Of a DNA stretch of 48,470 nucleotides, positions 44,776 through 48,470 are shown piece by piece. Positions within the stretch are counted from its first letter, which is position 1; the number at the start of each line of letters is the position of its first letter. Under the pieces are notes generated by a model that was not told where the DNA came from, made no database searches, and was given only the letters and a program-made list of their open reading frames with translations. The DNA is from Enterococcus rivorum (GTDB lineage Bacteria; Bacillota; Bacilli; Lactobacillales; Enterococcaceae). A program made the position numbers and the translations under genes. Location of the stretch: assembly GCF_001742285.1 (NCBI RefSeq), contig NZ_MIEK01000021.1:1-48470 (forward strand), in the 5' to 3' direction.

Positions 44776-44829
44776 AGGTATTATGTTTGGAATGGCGACT
44801 CGTCCATGATTCAGAAAGGAGTTTTAGCT

Positions 44830-44883
44830 ATGTCCACATACGAAACAGTAATGGTGCTTTTGGCAGTCACTAAGCTTTTTTGA
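44830..44883 (+). pseudogene. Truncated holin-like type I toxin
   Basis: 17 codons, MSTYETVMVLLAVTKLF, with a strong aaaggag eight bases upstream. The N-terminus matches the family of small holin-like toxins (typically MSTYExx..LL.F and about 30 residues with a basic end), but here the hydrophobic part is cut short and a stop follows. The expected layout is otherwise kept: good promoter, short ORF and a terminator-like inverted repeat (44907-44947) where a convergent antisense antitoxin RNA would begin or end. It is probably a decayed toxin-antitoxin locus. Confidence 0.55.
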
Positions 44884-44906
44884 GACCACAAAAAAGAAAA
44901 ATAAAA

Positions 44907-44947
44907 AAACTCTTATCTATTACCGGCAAAAGTAAAATTAAGAGTTT
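44907..44947. terminator. Bidirectional terminator-like repeat of the toxin locus
   Basis: Arms aaactctta (44907-44915) and taagagttt (44939-44947) with A-rich left and A/T-rich right flanks. Comparable repeats close type I toxin loci in enterococci and would terminate both toxin mRNA and antisense RNA. Confidence 0.6.
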
Positions 44948-45333
44948 AAAAAAGAAAATAGTGAGTTTAGTCCAAACCCAACTTTTTTTATTTACAATCT
45001 GTAAACAAATGTAACCCATTTGCGACTATCTATAGATAAGCATAAAGTAAATAAATTTAAATTTCAATAATTCCATTTTTTTGGTGATGCAAACAGCAAC
45101 AATTTTAGGTGTTTTTTTCAGACCATTTTAGAGACGATTTTTTCTCTTTTTTTACACATAATAATGGAATTTTTAAATTCACTTTTTATAAAATCTATGA
45201 GATCACTTACCTTTTTTCTAACCATTTTTTAAAGCTAAGTTTGTTTTATTTTTTGATAGTAATAAATGATAGCATGTAAACATTAGTGTATTTAATCCGT
45301 TTAAAAAAAGCAATTCCTATAAGTTTTGAGAGC

Positions 45334-45368
45334 AAAAAAAGACTGCTTCTTATCAAAAAGAAACAATC
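45334..45368 (-). terminator. Terminator of the T7SS effector operon
   Basis: A ten-pair stem (45341-45350 with 45359-45368, two G-U pairs on the minus strand) followed by seven T. It lies about 55 bases after the last small gene. Confidence 0.8.
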
Positions 45369-45421
45369 CTATATTTAGCTTTTTTGAGAATTAATAACTG
45401 TCTATTCGCTTCGAGCATTTT

Positions 45422-45676
45422 CTAAAAATTAGCTAATGTCGTCCCTTGCTGCTTGATTATTTCTTTTGCTTGTTTCCCAAATTGTCCTTTGACAGAATTA
45501 CCTACTGACGTTCCTACTTGGTCTATACTTGTTTTGGCCACCTGTAGTTGCGTTGCTTCCGCCTTTTCTCCTTTACTTTGAAGCGAATAGCTCATCCCAT
45601 CAATCGACATCGACATGGAACGGACAAGGGATTTTTCGGCTTCCTTCATTAATTTTTCTATTAGTTTTTCTAACAT
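45422..45676 (-). CDS. Small T7SS-operon protein, last gene
   Basis: 84 residues, amphipathic and helical, with no signal peptide or membrane segment. The C-terminal part is rich in Gln, Lys, Val and Gly. It lacks a WxG motif. Its place after a lipase-like effector and next to another small helical protein suggests a Lap/Tla-type partner that binds the effector for type VII export, as found beside LXG toxins and the S. aureus lipase TslA. This is inferred from context. It lies 15 bases after the 106-residue gene. Confidence 0.55.
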   Translation of the reverse strand: MLEKLIEKLMKEAEKSLVRSMSMSIDGMSYSLQSKGEKAEATQLQVAKTSIDQVGTSVGNSVKGQFGKQAKEIIKQQGTTLANF

Positions 45677-45691
45677 TTAACATGTATCCTT

Positions 45692-46012
45692 TCATTCAGA
45701 AGAGTCTGTTTCTAATTGACGAAGACCTTGATAATAATTTTCTTCCGTCTCTTCTAACTGACGTTCTATGCTCCTTCTTTCATGTTGAACGGTATCAATT
45801 AGCTCTTCCTTAATCATAGAAACTGCCATGATTCCTTTCTGCAATTCATAATCATCTGCAAAGTCACCAAAATAGTAACGCGCTTTGTCCACCATGTCAT
45901 CCAGTTCAGAAAGTCCACGATCTCGTTGTCTAAGAAGGGTCTCTTCTTGTTCTTCCAACACTCTTTTTTCACTCTGATATTCTTCTCTTAAAGAATCTTC
46001 CTTATGGTGCAT
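45692..46012 (-). CDS. Coiled-coil T7SS partner-like protein (DUF3958-like)
   Basis: 106 residues, mostly two long charged helices (DSLREEYQSEKRVLEEQEETLLRQRDRGLSELDDMV and MIKEELIDTVQHERRSIERQLEETEENYYQGLRQLE) joined by KARYYFGDFADDYELQK. This two-helix plan resembles DUF3958-type proteins that accompany LXG effectors and act as targeting partners. Its start overlaps the lipase stop by 11 bases, so translation is coupled. The family assignment is tentative. Confidence 0.6.
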   Translation of the reverse strand: MHHKEDSLREEYQSEKRVLEEQEETLLRQRDRGLSELDDMVDKARYYFGDFADDYELQKGIMAVSMIKEELIDTVQHERRSIERQLEETEENYYQGLRQLETDSSE

Positions 46013-47258
46013 TCACGCTACCTCCAATCTGCATCGCTAATTGTTGGTCGGCTACTTTCAGTTTTTCAATCCCAGCCACTATTTCTTGACTCAATTGATC
46101 AAAGGCATCTCCTTGTTGCTTTGCTTTAGCGATTTTCTCTTCTAACTTGGCACAAGGTATATCAACACATTTTTCTTTTGTTGTTCCTGTTTTAGCAAAC
46201 TCCGCCATCACTTCCTCATAGCTCAAACGAGAAACGAATTTTAACACACGCTGCAAGCCCTCTTCCCAATTTTCTTCTAATGCTTTCATAATATCTCGGT
46301 AGATTTTAATTAATTCATCCATATTTTCTTTTACGACACGTCCACCTGATTGAACCGCTAATAACGCTTCACTATCCTCTAAATAAATGGCTTCATTGGC
46401 GGAAAGTTTCCCACCACTTGCTTTAAGTTTTTTTCGCAATAAACCTAGTGCCAATAATTCTCCTTTAATCTGAGCTTCAATTATTTTAGCTGCTTTTTCG
46501 GCCATTTTCTTTGAAGAAGTGAGGATTTCCCCTTTATGATTGAACTGATATCCAGCAAACATATGTTGGTCAAGAGGCGAATAAAAGGCTGATTTTATCG
46601 AGATTAATTGTCCCACCGTTTGATTATTTGATGTATTCCCTACTACACCAATCAAATCTTTCCGGTCAATATAATTGAAAATACGGTCTTGTAACGTATT
46701 GGCTGTTTTCTTTTGCTTGTCTGTCAAAAAAAGATAAATATTTGGCCCATTGTATACATAACCCCCTCGAATCCGATCAGGATCAAGCGCATTCACTAAA
46801 GCATATTGTCCATTCATAGACCCCAGGGAGTGGCCATACACATTGAACATGGCATATGGATAGTCTTTCATGGCAGTATTCAATGTTTTTGAAGCAGATT
46901 CTAGCTGTGGTGGTGCAGCTTGAATGGTAAATTTAGGATTTAAAACGTTCGCTGCTGCTGGGAGATCGTTCATAAACCAGTCGTTCATCCAATCATCCCC
47001 ACCATAAGGAGCGGTAGAGCCACGATAAAGAACAGTCACCTCTGAAACAGCATTTTTCTGTGCTGGGGAAGGATTAGACGGTAAAGGAATGTCTGTTATG
47101 ATAAAAGATTGTTCGCCTGTGGACTCATTATCAATAACACCTGAAACATAACCAATACTTACTGTGTCGTTGTTAACAAGTATTTCTTGACCTAATTTCA
47201 AATTTTTGTACTCTTGTTTTGCTATTTCTAAATGTTCCATTTCTGAATAGTTACTCAT
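46002..47258 (-). CDS. Putative type VII-secreted lipase effector (TslA-like, catalytic domain N-terminal)
   Basis: 418 residues from the ATG at 47258 (aaggag upstream; the frame runs back to 47339 inside the previous gene). Residues ~15-245 form an alpha/beta-hydrolase: nucleophile elbow GHSLG with Ser144, likely acid Asp198 or Asp201 (NYIDRKDLIG) and His232 (DQHMFAG). Residues ~255-418 are helical and LXG-like in feel. There is no signal peptide. This order, lipase first and targeting part last, matches the reverse-domain TslA lipase of S. aureus. The operon setting (WXG100 protein, membrane protein, two small helical proteins) supports a T7SS effector aimed at membrane lipids of competitors. 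Confidence 0.75.
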   Translation of the reverse strand: MSNYSEMEHLEIAKQEYKNLKLGQEILVNNDTVSIGYVSGVIDNESTGEQSFIITDIPLPSNPSPAQKNAVSEVTVLYRGSTAPYGGDDWMNDWFMNDLPAAANVLNPKFTIQAAPPQLESASKTLNTAMKDYPYAMFNVYGHSLGSMNGQYALVNALDPDRIRGGYVYNGPNIYLFLTDKQKKTANTLQDRIFNYIDRKDLIGVVGNTSNNQTVGQLISIKSAFYSPLDQHMFAGYQFNHKGEILTSSKKMAEKAAKIIEAQIKGELLALGLLRKKLKASGGKLSANEAIYLEDSEALLAVQSGGRVVKENMDELIKIYRDIMKALEENWEEGLQRVLKFVSRLSYEEVMAEFAKTGTTKEKCVDIPCAKLEEKIAKAKQQGDAFDQLSQEIVAGIEKLKVADQQLAMQIGGSVNAP

Positions 47259-47649
47259 GGTCTTTATTCTCCTTTGCAAGTAAATCCAGTAACTCTTTTG
47301 TCGTTGTGGACGATCCATTGTAAAGAGATTTATTACCATCCTTCGATAAGATTAGTCCAATCACTAGCTTAGGATTGTCATTTATGATTAAATCTACCAT
47401 AACACCTCCCATCGGATTTAATTCAATGGAATTTTCGTCTATTTTATAACTTTTTATTGTCCCATCTTTTTCTAAAGCCCTATCATCTCTATGTTTTATT
47501 GCACCTTCATAAATTCGTTTTGCCTCATCACTATGAACAATACGAATCATTTCTTTTTCCGCTTGCTGATCCATAAATACTTTTCCTCCTACTACTGCTA
47601 CAATAACTACAGCTACTATCAATGTATACTTAACCCATTTTTTTTTCAT
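47251..47649 (-). CDS. DUF1310-like membrane-anchored protein, candidate immunity protein
   Basis: 132 residues with one N-terminal membrane segment (KYTLIVAVVIVAVVGGKVFM) and an outward-facing domain (EKEMIRIVHSDEAKRIYEGAIKHRDDRALEKDGTIKSYKIDENSIELNPMGGVMVDLIINDN). The pattern matches DUF1310 proteins of Listeria and streptococci. Its stop overlaps the lipase start by eight bases. In the S. aureus TslA system the immunity protein is also surface-exposed on the producer membrane. That this protein protects against the adjacent lipase is therefore plausible but unproven. Confidence 0.65.
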   Translation of the reverse strand: MKKKWVKYTLIVAVVIVAVVGGKVFMDQQAEKEMIRIVHSDEAKRIYEGAIKHRDDRALEKDGTIKSYKIDENSIELNPMGGVMVDLIINDNPKLVIGLILSKDGNKSLYNGSSTTTKELLDLLAKENKDHE

Positions 47650-47685
47650 GGTATCCGCTCCAATTAATCATCTGTTTTTCTAAAA

Positions 47686-47716
47686 ATAGACGAAGATTTT
47701 TCTGCTCTTCGTCTAT
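47686..47716 (-). terminator. Hairpin between the WXG100 gene and the rest of the T7SS operon
   Basis: A perfect 11-base stem, atagacgaaga (47686-47696) and tcttcgtctat (47706-47716), followed on the minus strand by four T then A. It is likely a partial terminator that leaves the WXG100 mRNA more abundant than the effector part. Confidence 0.7.
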
Positions 47717-47731
47717 ACGTTCACTCAACAA

Positions 47732-48025
47732 CTAACGATTGTTAATCGCTTGTGAAATATCGTTATCGGTATCACGCATAATTTGTGCGACTGAACGTAA
47801 TTGTTGGTTAATTTGTTCTAACAACTCGCCAAACTCACGAATTTTTGGTTGTAACTCAACGAATTGATTGTCAAAGCTTTCAAAGCCACTACCTTCCCAA
47901 TTGGAACGAATCGTCTCTTGTTCTCTTTCAAGATTCGATAAAACAGTTAAAATTTCTTCAGACCCTTGCGTGTATTTTGTTGCTGAAGTTTCTAATTCTT
48001 CTGGTGATAATTTGATTTGTGCCAT
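47732..48025 (-). CDS. WXG100-family (EsxA-like) protein
   Basis: 97 residues, the standard size. Two helices flank the WxG turn (IRSNWEGSGFESFDNQF). Homologues are exported by type VII secretion as helical hairpin dimers. No membrane ATPase (EssC) or other core component is in this window, so it would use a system encoded elsewhere. It heads the effector operon, with aggagg upstream and a promoter containing tandem -10 elements (48083-48123). Confidence 0.88.
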   Translation of the reverse strand: MAQIKLSPEELETSATKYTQGSEEILTVLSNLEREQETIRSNWEGSGFESFDNQFVELQPKIREFGELLEQINQQLRSVAQIMRDTDNDISQAINNR

Positions 48026-48082
48026 TTTAAGTACCCTCCTGTAAAGAACAGCAGTACCATTCTTTTAATATGTAACAAATAA

Positions 48083-48123
48083 ATTATACCAATGATTATA
48101 CCAATGATTATACCCTGCGACAA
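48083..48123 (-). promoter_or_regulatory. Promoter of the T7SS operon with three tandem -10 repeats
   Basis: On the minus strand three tataat boxes lie at exact 12-base spacing (48107-48112, 48095-48100, 48083-48088). The middle one has ttgtcg (48118-48123) 17 bases upstream and would make the best promoter. Tandem copies could change the number of boxes by slippage. Confidence 0.65.
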
Positions 48124-48298
48124 CCTTGTCTTTTTCCATTAGTTTACAATAGATACACTCTATCTTTTTATTCTTTTTTAATTTATTTCTTCAACGAATT
48201 TATGACAAATTCATCATAGTTTATTCACAATTCTTTTGTATGATTAATTTAACAACAAAACAACCCTAACAAACACTTTTTCATTTTTAACTCCTTTT

Positions 48299-48328
48299 CC
48301 CACCTTTACCCAGAGGTGGGATTTTTTT
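48299..48328 (+). terminator. Plus-strand terminator without an obvious gene
   Basis: Arms cccacct (48299-48305) and aggtggg (48314-48320) with seven T after. No plus-strand ORF lies upstream in 48060-48299. It could end a small RNA or be left from a deleted gene. Confidence 0.7.
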
Positions 48329-48342
48329 GATTGCTGAACTAT

Positions 48343-48372
48343 AAAAAAAACAGTCTACAAAAGAGTAGACTG
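48343..48372 (-). terminator. Minus-strand terminator directly beside the IS3 end
   Basis: Stem cagtctac (48351-48358) with gtagactg (48365-48372), followed on the minus strand by eight T. The IS begins one base later (48374), so the gene served by this terminator was probably separated from it by the insertion. Confidence 0.8.
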
Positions 48373-48373
48373 T

Positions 48374-48470
48374 TGTAGTGCGCCCCCTAAGTTAGACCAA
48401 AAAATCTAGCTTAGGGGGCTTTTTATAGTGGCTAAATATGATTATGACTTAAAAAAATTAGTTGTTGAAG
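48374..48470 (+). mobile_element. Left end of an IS3-family (IS150-like) element, cut by the window end
   Basis: Starts tgtagtgcgccccctaag, the terminal repeat type of IS150-group elements. A strong hairpin (48382-48419: ccccctaag...cttaggggg) followed by cttttta lies between the end and the transposase start. It acts as a built-in terminator against outside transcription. The remainder is beyond the window. Confidence 0.8.
48428..48470 (+). CDS. IS3-family transposase OrfA, N-terminal fragment
   Basis: Begins at a GTG with the residues MAKYDYDLKKLVVE, closely like the start of OrfA in IS150-type elements (MAKYDYELKLKVV...). OrfA carries the helix-turn-helix that binds the terminal repeats. 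Only 14 codons are visible before the window ends, so nothing can be said on integrity. No good ribosome binding site is seen, and the upstream hairpin may also limit translation. Confidence 0.7.
   Translation, partial: MAKYDYDLKKLVVE

Larger units (their letters stand above)
44884..45421. other. AT-rich gap between the toxin remnant and the T7SS operon
   Basis: About 540 bases with no credible gene. It holds the inverted repeat of the toxin locus (44907-44947) and the T7SS operon terminator (45334-45368). The rest is AT-rich with long T runs. Confidence 0.5.

Overview
The window is chromosomal DNA from a low-GC Gram-positive bacterium, most likely an Enterococcus close to E. faecalis but not necessarily that species. 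The grounds are the RpoB/RpoC sequences, the Dps, MsrA and EET-type genes, aggagg-type ribosome binding sites, frequent TTG/GTG starts, and an ISL3-family and an IS3-family element. No rRNA or tRNA gene, CRISPR array or intact prophage was recognised.

Layout. 1-1398: the 5' part of a surface protein with a SipW-type signal and Ig-like repeats (minus strand, cut by the window start). 2430-7546: a regulator island with two divergent Mga/AtxA-type regulators, a winged-helix protein, a small protein and a coiled-coil protein. 7694-12078: dps, a lipoprotein, gluconokinase, a prepilin peptidase and msrA. Related structured repeats lie directly before dps and before msrA. 12502-14018: a complete ISL3-family IS with an 8-bp target duplication, inserted in the tail of the rpoC terminator. 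14067-21567: rpoC and rpoB. 22028-26023: a lipoprotein, then a TrpXYZ-type ABC importer preceded by what looks like a complete attenuator: promoter, 18-codon leader ORF rich in Tyr/Phe, competing hairpins, antiterminator and terminator. 26147-27677: two orphan endolysin-like wall hydrolases with different catalytic domains, one shared C-terminal module and a conserved internal ribosome binding site. 28101-30849: an OFA-family transporter, a Zn-ribbon protein and birA.

30852-39084 is a flavin-based extracellular electron transfer (EET) locus: dmkA, fmnB, pplA on the minus strand and ndh3, eetA, eetB, dmkB on the plus strand. Ndh3 would pass electrons from NADH to a demethylmenaquinone made by DmkA/DmkB. 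EetA/EetB would support their transfer outward. FmnB would attach FMN covalently to the surface lipoprotein PplA.

39363-44205: a small membrane protein, glutathione reductase and two U32 proteins of the tRNA hydroxylation type. 44468-44947: remnants of a tyrosine recombinase and of a small holin-like type I toxin. 45422-48025: a type VII secretion effector operon with a WXG100 protein, a DUF1310-like membrane protein, a lipase with its catalytic domain at the N-terminus, and two small partner-like proteins. 48374-48470: the left end of an IS3-family (IS150-like) element.

The most notable candidates are the attenuator at 22801-23128, the lipase effector operon, the twin hydrolases with internal starts, the structured repeats before dps and msrA, and the PplA signal peptide, which resembles a pheromone precursor.
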